NCBI GenBank assembly: GCA_050331715.1
Contig: JBHJGO010000028.1
Location: 38,772 to 102,771, forward strand
Origin: JBHJGO01 sp050331715
GTDB taxonomy: Bacteria; Cyanobacteriota; Cyanobacteriia; Cyanobacteriales; Microcoleaceae
Reading direction: 5' to 3'
Length of the DNA: 64,000 bases
The notes beneath the pieces are model-generated. The model searched no databases, was not told the DNA's origin, and was given only the letters and a program-made list of their open reading frames with translations. This document shows, in pieces, positions 18,888-27,165 of this stretch; within the stretch, counting starts at the first letter, position 1, and each line of letters begins with the position of its first letter. The translations under genes were made by a program, and so were the position numbers.

Positions 18888-19323
18888 GGCCGATTAACCT
18901 GCAAGTTGATCAATAGTCAAATGATATCGATGATGGAACTGACATCCAATAGTAAAGTTACTGAACTTACAGAGGCGCTAGATTTCATTAGCCCAGTGAA
19001 GTAGCTTAATATGTGACCGTACTTAAAGTGTGTTTAAACCGGATTTAAGTATATTTTCTGAAGTCTTATAGTAGTCCTAAATCAATCACGAAAAAAGTAA
19101 AGGGGTTTGGGAATATGTGCCTAAGAAGGGGCGATGCCCCCTTCACCCCGATTTCACAAATCATTTGTGATTGCTATATGCGTCTTTCCAGGTTTGGTGA
19201 GGGATAGATTCGGAAGATTGAGGCGCACTGCATCCCAGTCTCCTGAACTCCACCAACGTTGGAAACGCTGTAATTTAGGAGTAACTTGTTAAATGTCCTA
19301 CAACTCACAGATCAGTAGAAATC
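18888..19323. other. Gene-free region upstream of the PhnD-like gene
   Basis: About 435 bp. The longest ORF is about 27 codons and not convincing. Two palindromes stand close together: GAAGGGG/CCCCTTC (19125-19144, loop CGATGC) and a perfect TCACAAAT-C-ATTTGTGA (19154-19170). The second is operator-like, 154 bp upstream of the start at 19324. A weak copy of the dispersed repeat seen at 617 and 29230 lies at 19221-19272. Confidence 0.5.
19154..19170. promoter_or_regulatory. 17-bp palindrome upstream of phnD-like gene
   Basis: The perfect inverted repeat TCACAAAT-C-ATTTGTGA could be a dimeric regulator site or part of a small intergenic repeat. No matching promoter can be assigned with confidence. 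Confidence 0.4.
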
Positions 19324-20262
19324 ATGAATCGCAGACTGCTAATCACGGCATTCCTGGCATTGACACTTCAGATTGCCAGCGCTTGTAGCTCTCCATCAGA
19401 AAGATCTCAATCTTCTAATCCTGGAGCAAACGTTGCAGAAACCTATACTGTCCCCTTTGTCGCTGGAGCAATTCCAGATCAAGATCCCGAAAAGCTACAG
19501 CGACTCTACAGCAAGCTGGCCGATTACCTGGAAGCTGAATTGGGAGTTCCAGTCGAATACAAACCTGTAACCGACTATACAGCAGCAGTGACCGCCTTCA
19601 AAGTTGGAGATCTAGACATGGTTTGGTTTGGCGGATTGACCGGAGTTCAGGCCCGTCTACAGGTTGAGGGAGCGGAAGCTATTGCCCAGCGAGACATTGA
19701 CGCGGAATTCCACTCCGTTTTCATCGCCAATGAAAACAGCGGACTAGAACCGATTGACGATATCAGTGAACTGAATGAACTGAAAGGGAAGACCTTTACC
19801 TTTGGCAGCGAGTCATCAACTTCCGGACGACTCATGCCCCAACATTTTCTACAGCAGGCAGGCGTCTCCCTAGAAGATTTCAGAGGGGAGCCGGGGTTCT
19901 CTGGTTCCCACGATGCCACGATTCAGTTAGTGGAAGCGGGAAGTTATCAGGCCGGAGCATTAAATGAGCAGGTTTGGGAAAGTCGGGTTGAGTCAGGCGA
20001 AATTGATCTAAATCAAGTCAGAGTCCTCTGGCGATCGCCCGCTTACTACGATTACCATTGGGTGCTGCATCCGCAGGTAAAAGAACGGTATGGAGAAGAC
20101 TTTGCTCAACGGGTGCAGGATGCCTTGTTGTCCCTCGATGCCAATGATCCTGAAGAAAAAGAAATCCTGGAACTATTTGGTGCGGACAAATTCATTTCTA
20201 CTGAAAATGATAACTATGCCGAGATTGAGGCAGTTGGGCGAGAAATCGGTAAGATTCAATGA
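19324..20262 (+). CDS. PhnD-like phosphate/phosphonate-type substrate-binding lipoprotein
   Basis: A 312-residue lipoprotein: signal sequence MNRRLLITAFLALTLQ and lipobox IASAC. The mature part matches the PhnD family of periplasmic binding proteins. It shows PDQDPEKLQRLYSKLADYLEAELG, KVGDLDMVWFGGLTGVQAR, the SSTSGRLMPQHFL ligand loop and GSHDATIQLVEAGSYQAGALN. The family binds phosphonates, phosphite or other oxyanions for ABC import. No PhnC ATPase or PhnE permease gene is adjacent, so the partner must be encoded elsewhere, or the protein acts alone or as a sensor component. The ligand cannot be read from the sequence. Confidence 0.88.
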   Translation: MNRRLLITAFLALTLQIASACSSPSERSQSSNPGANVAETYTVPFVAGAIPDQDPEKLQRLYSKLADYLEAELGVPVEYKPVTDYTAAVTAFKVGDLDMVWFGGLTGVQARLQVEGAEAIAQRDIDAEFHSVFIANENSGLEPIDDISELNELKGKTFTFGSESSTSGRLMPQHFLQQAGVSLEDFRGEPGFSGSHDATIQLVEAGSYQAGALNEQVWESRVESGEIDLNQVRVLWRSPAYYDYHWVLHPQVKERYGEDFAQRVQDALLSLDANDPEEKEILELFGADKFISTENDNYAEIEAVGREIGKIQ

Positions 20263-20338
20263 CCCTTCAACCTTGTCTCGCTTTCAGCAGAACCCCTAAA
20301 ATATAAGGTATCGAGTCGATTAAGAGGAGAACTACCCC

Positions 20339-20776
20339 ATGCGTTTACTTCACACTATGCTGCGAGTCGGCGATCTAGAGGCATCTAAGAAGTTTTACTG
20401 CGATATTCTAGGCATGCAACTTCTCCGTCAAAAGGATTATCCCGGTGGTGAGTTTACCCTGGCATTTGTAGGTTATGGCGACGAATCCGATCACGCTGTT
20501 ATCGAATTGACCTACAACTGGGGTACAGACAAGTACGATCTAGGCGATGGCTATGGCCATATCGCCCTTGGTGTAGACGACATCTACGGCACTTGCGACC
20601 AAATCAAAGCAGCAGGTGGTAAAGTAACCCGTGAACCCGGCCCCATGAAGCATGGTTCGACTGTGATTGCTTTTGTGGCAGATCCAGATGGCTACAAGAT
20701 CGAGTTAATTCAACTGGGAACTCAAGGCAGCAGTTCAGAAACCAGTGAAGCCAAGACTGCTGTATCGGCTAGTTAA
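20339..20776 (+). CDS. gloA: Lactoylglutathione lyase (glyoxalase I)
   Basis: A 145-residue cytoplasmic enzyme that isomerises the methylglyoxal-glutathione hemithioacetal to S-lactoylglutathione. The metal ligands His5, Glu56, His74 and Glu122 fall at the same residue numbers as in E. coli GloA. The two beta-alpha-beta-beta-beta halves start at MLRVGDLEASKKFY and IALGVDDIYGTCDQI. A GAGGAG ribosome site lies about 10 bp upstream of the ATG. The last codons and stop lie within a perfect 13-bp tandem duplication (20765-20790). The clpB gene starts 50 bp downstream on the same strand. Confidence 0.95.
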   Translation: MRLLHTMLRVGDLEASKKFYCDILGMQLLRQKDYPGGEFTLAFVGYGDESDHAVIELTYNWGTDKYDLGDGYGHIALGVDDIYGTCDQIKAAGGKVTREPGPMKHGSTVIAFVADPDGYKIELIQLGTQGSSSETSEAKTAVSAS

Positions 20777-20790
20777 TTCGGCTAGTTAAT
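20765..20790 (+). repeat. 13-bp tandem duplication across the gloA stop
   Basis: TCGGCTAGTTAAT occurs twice with no spacer (20765-20777 and 20778-20790). The first copy contains the gloA stop codon (20774-20776). It is probably a recent slippage duplication; it lies just upstream of clpB. Confidence 0.8.
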
Positions 20791-20825
20791 TATCCTAATT
20801 CCCTATCCAAACCCCAAACTAACTA

Positions 20826-23591
20826 ATGCAACCGAGTGACGAGAGTAAGTTTACAGAGCAAGCCTGGAAAGCCATTGTTAAATCCCAGGATATCGCCCAT
20901 CGTTTTCAAAATCAGAACCTGGAAGTGGAGCATCTGGTGATTGCTCTGTTGGAACAGAATGGTTTGGTGAACGATATCCTGAATCAGTCAGGGGTTAACC
21001 CAGATTTCCTGGGCCAGGAACTTGAAAGATTCACTCGTCGCCAGCCCAAGGTTGCTCAGGCTGAATCCCTCTACCTGGGTCAGGGACTGGACAAGCTTTT
21101 GGATGTGGCAGAAGCAACACGGGAAGCCTGGGATGATCGCTACATTTCTGTGGAGCATTTGTTAATCGCCTTTGCAGAAGATGGCCGAATTGGTCGGCGG
21201 TTGCTGGGTGGTGGTGAGGGTCGTCCCCCTGGCAGACCTGGCATGGAACGCCCTCCCCGCAGTGGTGCTCCAGCGCCTCGCAAAAAATTGGAAGAGGTGA
21301 TTAAGAAAGTTCGGGGCAGCGCCAAGGTCGAGAACCAGAGTCCTGAAACGGGCTATGATTCCCTGAAAAAATATGGTCGGGACTTAACCGAGCAAGCCAA
21401 GGCGGGCAAGCTTGATCCGGTGATTGGTCGGGACGAAGAAGTCCGTCGGGTGGTCAGTTGTCTATCGCGCCGCACAAAAAACAATCCGGTTTTGATTGGA
21501 GAACCGGGTGTAGGGAAAACTGCCATTGCGGAAGGTCTAGCTCAAAGAATTGTGAATGGCGACGTGCCGGATTCTTTGAAGAATCGCCAGTTGATCTCTC
21601 TGGATATGGGGAGCCTGATTGCAGGCGCAAAATATCGAGGAGAATTTGAGGAACGATTGCGGTCGGTGCTACGGGAAGTCACCCATTCCGACGGTCAAGT
21701 GATCCTATTCATTGATGAATTGCACACCGTCGTAGGAGCTGGAGCAGGGGGCAATGGCGGTTCTGGGGTTGATGCGGGAAATTTACTTAAACCAATGCTG
21801 GCCCGTGGTGAATTGCGGTGCATCGGAGCAACCACCCTGGATGAATACCGCAAGGTGATTGAAAAGGATGCAGCCCTGGAACGGCGATTCCAAACGGTCT
21901 ATGTTGACCAGCCTAGTCCTGAAGATACGGTTTCAATTCTGCGGGGACTCAAAGATCGCTACGAACGACATCATGGGGTAAAGATTACCGATGCGGCACT
22001 GGTGTCAGCGGCCCATTTATCGAGTCGGTATATTAGCGATCGCTTTTTACCGGACAAAGCAATTGATCTGGTAGACGAAGCAGCCGCCCAACTCAAGATG
22101 GAGATTACCTCTAAACCTGTAGAGTTGGAGCAGATTGATCGACGGCTGATGCAATTAGAAATGGAAAAGCTCTCCATTGAAGGCGAAGGTTTATCCAATG
22201 GGTCAGCATCTAGTGGAAATTCCCAACTTGGCGCGATCAAGCAAGAGATTGAGACCCTGAAACATCGTCAACAGGAACTCTCCTCCCAATGGCAAAGAGA
22301 AAAACAGTTACTAGAAACAATCAATACCCTGAAGGAGTCAGAGGGCCAGATCCAGGTACAAATTGAGCAGGCCGAGCGCTCCTACGATTACAACAAACTG
22401 TATGAGCTGAAATATGAGCAGGAAAAAATTCGCCGCAATCGAGAAACCAAGGAAGCGGAACTGGGTCAGTTACAAGCCCAAGCCTCGACGTTGTTGAGGG
22501 AGGAGGTCACAGAGGCTGATATTGCCTCCATTGTTGCGAAGTTGACAGGCATTCCAGTGAATCGACTGTTGGAGTCAGAGCGGCAGAAACTATTGCAACT
22601 GGAAAGTCACCTGCATCAGCGGGTGATTGGTCAACAGGAAGCCCTGGCAGCCGTTTCCGCAGCGATTCGACGGGCGCGGGCTGGCATGAAAGCTCCGGGG
22701 CGGCCGATTGGTTCTTTCCTCTTCATGGGGCCGACGGGAGTCGGAAAAACAGAATTGGCCCGAGCCCTGGCAGAATTTCTATTCGACAGTGAGGATGCCT
22801 TAATCCGGATTGATATGTCCGAATACATGGAGAAGCATGCGGTTGCTCGTTTGGTCGGTGCTCCTCCGGGCTACATTGGCTATGACGAGGGGGGGCAGCT
22901 TTCTGAAGCAGTTCGTCGCCACCCCTACTCAGTGATTCTGTTTGATGAGGTGGAAAAAGCCCATCCGGATGTGTTTAATATTTTGCTGCAAGTTCTCGAC
23001 GATGGTCGCATCACTGATTCTCAAGGACGCAAGGTTGATTTTCGCAATACTGTGATTGTCATGACCAGCAATATTGGTGGCGAACATATTCTCGATATTG
23101 CTGGGGATGATTCCCGCTATGAAGAAATGCATCGGCGGGTAATGTCTGTGTTGCGTTCCCATTTCCGTCCAGAGTTTCTCAATCGAATCGACGACACGAT
23201 CCTGTTCCATCCGTTGAGCAAATCAGAACTGGGTCGAATTGTCGAGATTCAGGTGAAGCGTTTGAAGCGGTTACTGGCCGATCAAAAGGTCAATATTGAA
23301 CTGTCCAAGGAAGTCCTAAACTACGTGGCAGAAGTCGGTTATGACCCGGTTTATGGTGCACGACCCCTGAAGCGCGCCATTCAACGGGAGCTGGAAAATC
23401 CAATTGCCAATCAACTGTTAGAGCAGCAATCCGTTGCCGACGGAACCATTGAGGTAGAGCGGACTGAGAATGGATTGGACGTTAAATTTGTGCCTGCGGC
23501 AAAAACGGTGCACGAGCCTCAAACTAGATCCGCAAAACCCCCGAAGAGCCAGACATCTAAGACCTCAAAAGCAGCATCTAAAGATAGTTAA
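20826..23591 (+). CDS. clpB: ClpB-type AAA+ disaggregase
   Basis: A 921-residue Hsp100 disaggregase that, with DnaK, resolubilises aggregated proteins. It has a Clp N-domain pair (1-125), a first AAA+ module with GEPGVGKTA near residue 225 and DELHTVVGAG, and a coiled-coil M-domain (about 440-540). The second AAA+ module has GPTGVGKTE near 636 and YMEKHAV. It differs from textbook ClpB in a Gly/Pro/Arg-rich insert after the N-domain (about residues 129-155) and a basic Ser/Thr/Lys tail. Cyanobacteria carry two ClpB paralogues, and I cannot say which this is. No CIRCE element is seen upstream. xisH follows after 24 bp. Confidence 0.95.
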   Translation: MQPSDESKFTEQAWKAIVKSQDIAHRFQNQNLEVEHLVIALLEQNGLVNDILNQSGVNPDFLGQELERFTRRQPKVAQAESLYLGQGLDKLLDVAEATREAWDDRYISVEHLLIAFAEDGRIGRRLLGGGEGRPPGRPGMERPPRSGAPAPRKKLEEVIKKVRGSAKVENQSPETGYDSLKKYGRDLTEQAKAGKLDPVIGRDEEVRRVVSCLSRRTKNNPVLIGEPGVGKTAIAEGLAQRIVNGDVPDSLKNRQLISLDMGSLIAGAKYRGEFEERLRSVLREVTHSDGQVILFIDELHTVVGAGAGGNGGSGVDAGNLLKPMLARGELRCIGATTLDEYRKVIEKDAALERRFQTVYVDQPSPEDTVSILRGLKDRYERHHGVKITDAALVSAAHLSSRYISDRFLPDKAIDLVDEAAAQLKMEITSKPVELEQIDRRLMQLEMEKLSIEGEGLSNGSASSGNSQLGAIKQEIETLKHRQQELSSQWQREKQLLETINTLKESEGQIQVQIEQAERSYDYNKLYELKYEQEKIRRNRETKEAELGQLQAQASTLLREEVTEADIASIVAKLTGIPVNRLLESERQKLLQLESHLHQRVIGQQEALAAVSAAIRRARAGMKAPGRPIGSFLFMGPTGVGKTELARALAEFLFDSEDALIRIDMSEYMEKHAVARLVGAPPGYIGYDEGGQLSEAVRRHPYSVILFDEVEKAHPDVFNILLQVLDDGRITDSQGRKVDFRNTVIVMTSNIGGEHILDIAGDDSRYEEMHRRVMSVLRSHFRPEFLNRIDDTILFHPLSKSELGRIVEIQVKRLKRLLADQKVNIELSKEVLNYVAEVGYDPVYGARPLKRAIQRELENPIANQLLEQQSVADGTIEVERTENGLDVKFVPAAKTVHEPQTRSAKPPKSQTSKTSKAASKDS

Positions 23592-23615
23592 TTTTGTGGA
23601 TCTCGGTAACACATT

Positions 23616-24026
23616 ATGGGCAAAGATATTTTTCACAACGCTGTCAAAGTTGCACTGCAAAAAGATGGGTGGGCAATTACTCATGATCCTTACCCCTTAG
23701 CTGTCGGTGGAGTTGAAATGTACATCGATTTGGGAGCAGAGCAACTGCTTGGAGCGGAACGTGATGATAGAAAAATTGCTGTAGAGGTTAAAAGCTTTGT
23801 CGGCCCCTCTCCCATTTCTGAATTTCATACAGCCCACGGACAGTTCATGGATTATCGGTATGCGCTCGAAGAGAGTGATCCTGAGCGAATCCTATACCTG
23901 GCAATCCCAGAAAAGACCTATTCAAGCTTTTTCAGCTTAAGATTTATTCAGGATACAGTTGAACGCAGTCAACTGAGCCTGATAGTTTACCATCCGGCTC
24001 AGGAGGTCATTGTTCTATGGCAGTAG
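23616..24026 (+). CDS. xisH: XisH family protein
   Basis: A 136-residue protein of the XisH family, named for the Anabaena factor required for excision of the fdxN element in heterocysts. The family has an endonuclease-like fold. Here VGGVEMYIDLG with its aspartate, followed by VEVKSF, fits the D...ExK core of PD-(D/E)XK nucleases, and a conserved EFHTAHGQFMDYR segment follows. The stop overlaps the start of xisI by 10 bp, and clpB ends 24 bp upstream. No XisF recombinase or element boundary is visible in the window, so the role need not be element excision. Confidence 0.9.
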   Translation: MGKDIFHNAVKVALQKDGWAITHDPYPLAVGGVEMYIDLGAEQLLGAERDDRKIAVEVKSFVGPSPISEFHTAHGQFMDYRYALEESDPERILYLAIPEKTYSSFFSLRFIQDTVERSQLSLIVYHPAQEVIVLWQ

Positions 24027-24361
24027 AAGAATATCGGCGTTATATTCAAGAATTACTCCTCGAACGAGCAAAACGCTCAGCTCCGGGACTAGCACAGATG
24101 CAGATTGAGGCCCAAATCATCTTTGATACGGAGCGAGATCATTATCAATTGGTTCATGTCGGATGGAAACCGAACGAACGCCGCAACTATGGTTGCGTTC
24201 TACATCTGGATATCAAAGGCGAAAAAATCTGGATCCAGCATGACGGAACTGAAGGGGGAATCGCCAATGCCCTCGTCGAAAAAGGAGTTCCCAAACAACA
24301 GATCGTTCTGGGCTTTCAACCCCCTTCCATGCGGCAGTACACAGATTTTGCGGTGAGTTGA
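24017..24361 (+). CDS. xisI: XisI family protein
   Basis: A 114-residue XisI-family protein, obligate neighbour of XisH in cyanobacteria. Typical features are an N-terminal helix (YRRYIQELLLERAKR), a central hydrophobic strand pair (HYQLVHVGWKP, RNYGCVLHLDIKGEKIWIQHDGTEGGIA) and the ending VLGFQPPSMRQYTDFA, which is a family hallmark. A strong AGGAGG at 24001-24006 precedes the ATG, within xisH, so the two are translationally coupled. The biochemical function is not established; tight coupling to a nuclease-like partner suggests a regulatory or inhibitory role. Confidence 0.9.
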   Translation: MAVEEYRRYIQELLLERAKRSAPGLAQMQIEAQIIFDTERDHYQLVHVGWKPNERRNYGCVLHLDIKGEKIWIQHDGTEGGIANALVEKGVPKQQIVLGFQPPSMRQYTDFAVS

Positions 24362-24411
24362 TTGCAATAACTGGAATCTCGTCCTAGAGTTGAGTCTTCA
24401 ATACAGATATC

Positions 24412-24428
24412 GAGCGGCAATGCCGCTC
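24412..24428. repeat. Palindrome GAGCGGCA-A-TGCCGCTC
   Basis: A perfect 8-1-8 palindrome between convergent genes. It shares the core GAATGTTGAGCGGC (reverse strand) with the hairpin at 28058-28090. It is likely one of a dispersed family of GC-rich intergenic hairpins, possibly serving as a terminator for the flanking convergent genes. Confidence 0.5.
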
Positions 24429-24484
24429 AACATTCACCTACGCTAACTCTACTGACAGTGGAAACCGCTGCAAGGTTGCTTGGA

Positions 24485-24940
24485 TTAATCCAGATAACCC
24501 ATTAGCGTGTAAGGGTTATCAACCTGGTTGGAAGCGACCGGACGATTCATCAGAATCCCGGTAACGTGCAAGTCAGAGGCCCCAACAGGACGATTTGCCA
24601 TTGCCCCAACCGAATCCTCCGATGGGACTAGTGCGATAGAAGCTGATTCTGCCTTCACAATGGGGCGATTGCCTCCCATTAGAGTTCCGACAATTTCCAG
24701 GTGGCTCTCTTCAATCGGACGATTTGGCATTCCCAGCGCAGCATGGCTGGCGAGTTGGATCTGAGTTGGCGTTGACTGCTCGCTGGCCTGAGACTCAGCA
24801 GTGCCATTGGAGGTGATGCCAGAAGTTTCAACCTGTGTCATATTACCTTCTTCCTGTTTATCTATAAGTTTTTGTGAGGTTCGACGGGTCGTGCGTCTGC
24901 CGGATGTCGTTCTCCTTGCAGGGGAAGAGCTAGCGGCCAT
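24485..24940 (-). CDS. NRP-repeat protein with basic N-terminus, unknown function
   Basis: A 151-residue protein counted from the ATG at 24940. The longer open frame upstream to 25087 lacks support. The N-terminus is very basic (SPARRTTSGRRTTRRTSQK). The C-terminal half carries four units starting with NRPI or NRPV, about 20-25 residues apart, several followed by S-x-L-x-V-x-G-x-L-M. There is no catalytic motif, signal peptide or membrane helix. Similar NRPV-repeat hypotheticals exist in cyanobacteria to my recollection, without known function. The gene is divergent from uvrB. Confidence 0.6.
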   Translation of the reverse strand: MAASSSPARRTTSGRRTTRRTSQKLIDKQEEGNMTQVETSGITSNGTAESQASEQSTPTQIQLASHAALGMPNRPIEESHLEIVGTLMGGNRPIVKAESASIALVPSEDSVGAMANRPVGASDLHVTGILMNRPVASNQVDNPYTLMGYLD

Positions 24941-25155
24941 AATGAATACCTTTTGAATGATAAATAAATTATAAAATGAACTTGTACTGACGTAAATAGC
25001 GAATGAAGAAAGATATCTCTTTGTGAAGAGCAGTAAAGATAGCTCATCGGATTGATGCCTAAAATTTATGGATTCATCCCTTGACAAACTTCCTGCCAGA
25101 TTTAGACCAGAGTGCTACGATCTTTAGGATCCACTAAAAAAATGCCCTGAAGATA

Positions 25156-27165
25156 ATGGCGCAATTTCACCTCCAGGCTCCATTTCAACCCATGGGGGAT
25201 CAACCAAAGGCGATCGCCCATCTCACCCAAAATGTTCAGGATGGCCATCAATTTAATACGCTTCTAGGTGCGACGGGAACCGGAAAAACCTTCACCATTG
25301 CTTCAGTGATTGAAAAGGTTGGACGACCGGCACTGGTTCTGGCACATAACAAGACTTTAGCTGCTCAATTGTGCAATGAACTACGGGGATTTTTTCCTGG
25401 TAATGCCGTCGAGTATTTTATTAGTTATTACGACTATTACCAACCCGAAGCCTATATTCCAGTTACCGATACTTACATTGAAAAGACAGCCTCAATTAAT
25501 GATGAAATTGATATGTTGCGCCACTCTGCCACTCGTTCTTTGTTTGAACGGCGAGATGTAATTGTGGTGGCTTCAATTAGTTGCATTTATGGTTTGGGAA
25601 TTCCAGCGGAATATTTGAATGCTTCAATTCCTCTCAGGGTGGGAGAAGAAATTGATCAGCGTCAAATGTTACGGGATCTAGCAACAATTCAATACACGCG
25701 CAACGATACGGAACTAACTCGCGGTCGGTTTCGAGTCAAGGGAGATGTATTGGAAATTGGGCCAGCCTATGAAGATCGGGTGATTCGAGTGGAGTTTTTT
25801 GGTGATGAAATTGATGCGATTCGATATTTAGATCCGGTGACGGGAGAAGTTATGCAAAGTATGGAAGCGCTCAACGTTTATCCCGCGCGTCACTTTGTCA
25901 CTCCAAAAGAACGGTTAGAGTTTGCTTGTGAAGCGATAGAACAAGAGTTGGAACAGCAACTCGAAGTTTTGGAAAAGGAGGGTAAATTACTAGAGGCTCA
26001 ACGCCTGAAACAACGGACTCGCTACGACTTGGAAATGTTGCGAGAAGTGGGATATTGCAACGGCGTAGAAAACTATTCTCGTCACCTGGCAGGGCGGGAA
26101 CCCGGTGAACCCCCGGAATGTTTGATCGATTATTTCCCTAATGATTGGCTCCTGGTTGTCGATGAATCCCACGTTACCGTACCACAAATTCGAGGTATGT
26201 ATAACGGTGACCAAGCCCGCAAAAAAGTTCTAATTGATCACGGTTTTCGATTGCCCAGTGCTGCCGACAATCGACCGCTGAAATCTGAAGAATTCTGGGA
26301 AAAAATGAATCAGTGTATCTTCGTGTCAGCAACGCCCGGAGATTGGGAATTGGAGGAATCTCAAGAACGAGTCGCTGAACAGATTATCCGACCTACAGGA
26401 GTCTTGGATCCAGAGATTTTTGTCAGACCCACAGACGGGCAGATTGACGATTTATTTGGTGAAATTCAACAACGCATCGACCGTGATGAGCGAACACTGG
26501 TCACAACCCTGACAAAACGGATGGCAGAAGACTTGACCGAATATCTTCAGGATCGGGGGATTCGGGTTCGATACTTGCATTCTGAAATTCAGTCTATTGA
26601 ACGAATTGAAATTATCCAGGCATTGAAACAGGGTGAGTTCGATGTGCTGGTAGGGGTAAACCTGCTGCGGGAAGGATTGGATTTACCCCAGGTTTCCCTG
26701 GTGGCGATTCTGGACGCGGATAAAGAAGGGTTCCTGCGAGCAGAACGTTCCTTGATCCAAACCATCGGGCGGGCAGCGCGACACATTCGGGGCCAGGCAT
26801 TATTGTATGCCGATAATTTAACAGATAGCATGAAGAAAGCGATTGACGAAACAGAACGTCGCCGCGCGATCCAAACGGCCTACAACGAAACCCACGGCAT
26901 TGTCCCCAAATCCATTATCAAGTCATCGAGCAACTCTATTCTGGAATTTCTGGATGTGTCCCGCCGGTTGAACGCTCAACAGTTGGAAGACATTTATGAG
27001 AAAGCCGATGATGTGCCCCTAGAAAACTTACCGGATTTGATTCAGCAGCTAGAACTGCAAATGAAGGATGCGGCCAAGAACCTGGAGTTTGAAGAAGCGG
27101 CAAAGTTGCGCGACCGGATTAAAGCCCTGCGGGACAAGTTAGTTGGCCGTTCCAAGTCAAGCTAA
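25156..27165 (+). CDS. uvrB: Excinuclease ABC subunit B
   Basis: A 669-residue nucleotide-excision-repair helicase-like ATPase that verifies DNA damage with UvrA and recruits UvrC. Seen are Walker A GATGTGKTFT, the beta-hairpin YYDYYQPEAYIP, Walker B VVDESH, helicase motifs V and VI (GVNLLREGLDLP, QTIGRAARH) and the C-terminal UVR motif (LEFEEAAKLRDRIKALRD). Length is normal. It is convergent with the interrupted tmk gene, overlapping it by 4 bp. Confidence 0.98.
   Translation: MAQFHLQAPFQPMGDQPKAIAHLTQNVQDGHQFNTLLGATGTGKTFTIASVIEKVGRPALVLAHNKTLAAQLCNELRGFFPGNAVEYFISYYDYYQPEAYIPVTDTYIEKTASINDEIDMLRHSATRSLFERRDVIVVASISCIYGLGIPAEYLNASIPLRVGEEIDQRQMLRDLATIQYTRNDTELTRGRFRVKGDVLEIGPAYEDRVIRVEFFGDEIDAIRYLDPVTGEVMQSMEALNVYPARHFVTPKERLEFACEAIEQELEQQLEVLEKEGKLLEAQRLKQRTRYDLEMLREVGYCNGVENYSRHLAGREPGEPPECLIDYFPNDWLLVVDESHVTVPQIRGMYNGDQARKKVLIDHGFRLPSAADNRPLKSEEFWEKMNQCIFVSATPGDWELEESQERVAEQIIRPTGVLDPEIFVRPTDGQIDDLFGEIQQRIDRDERTLVTTLTKRMAEDLTEYLQDRGIRVRYLHSEIQSIERIEIIQALKQGEFDVLVGVNLLREGLDLPQVSLVAILDADKEGFLRAERSLIQTIGRAARHIRGQALLYADNLTDSMKKAIDETERRRAIQTAYNETHGIVPKSIIKSSSNSILEFLDVSRRLNAQQLEDIYEKADDVPLENLPDLIQQLELQMKDAAKNLEFEEAAKLRDRIKALRDKLVGRSKSS

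Noticed and set aside
24941..25087. N-terminal extension of the NRP-repeat protein
   Set aside because: The extra 49 residues are of mixed composition with no ribosome site; the ATG at 24940 gives a consistent basic start.
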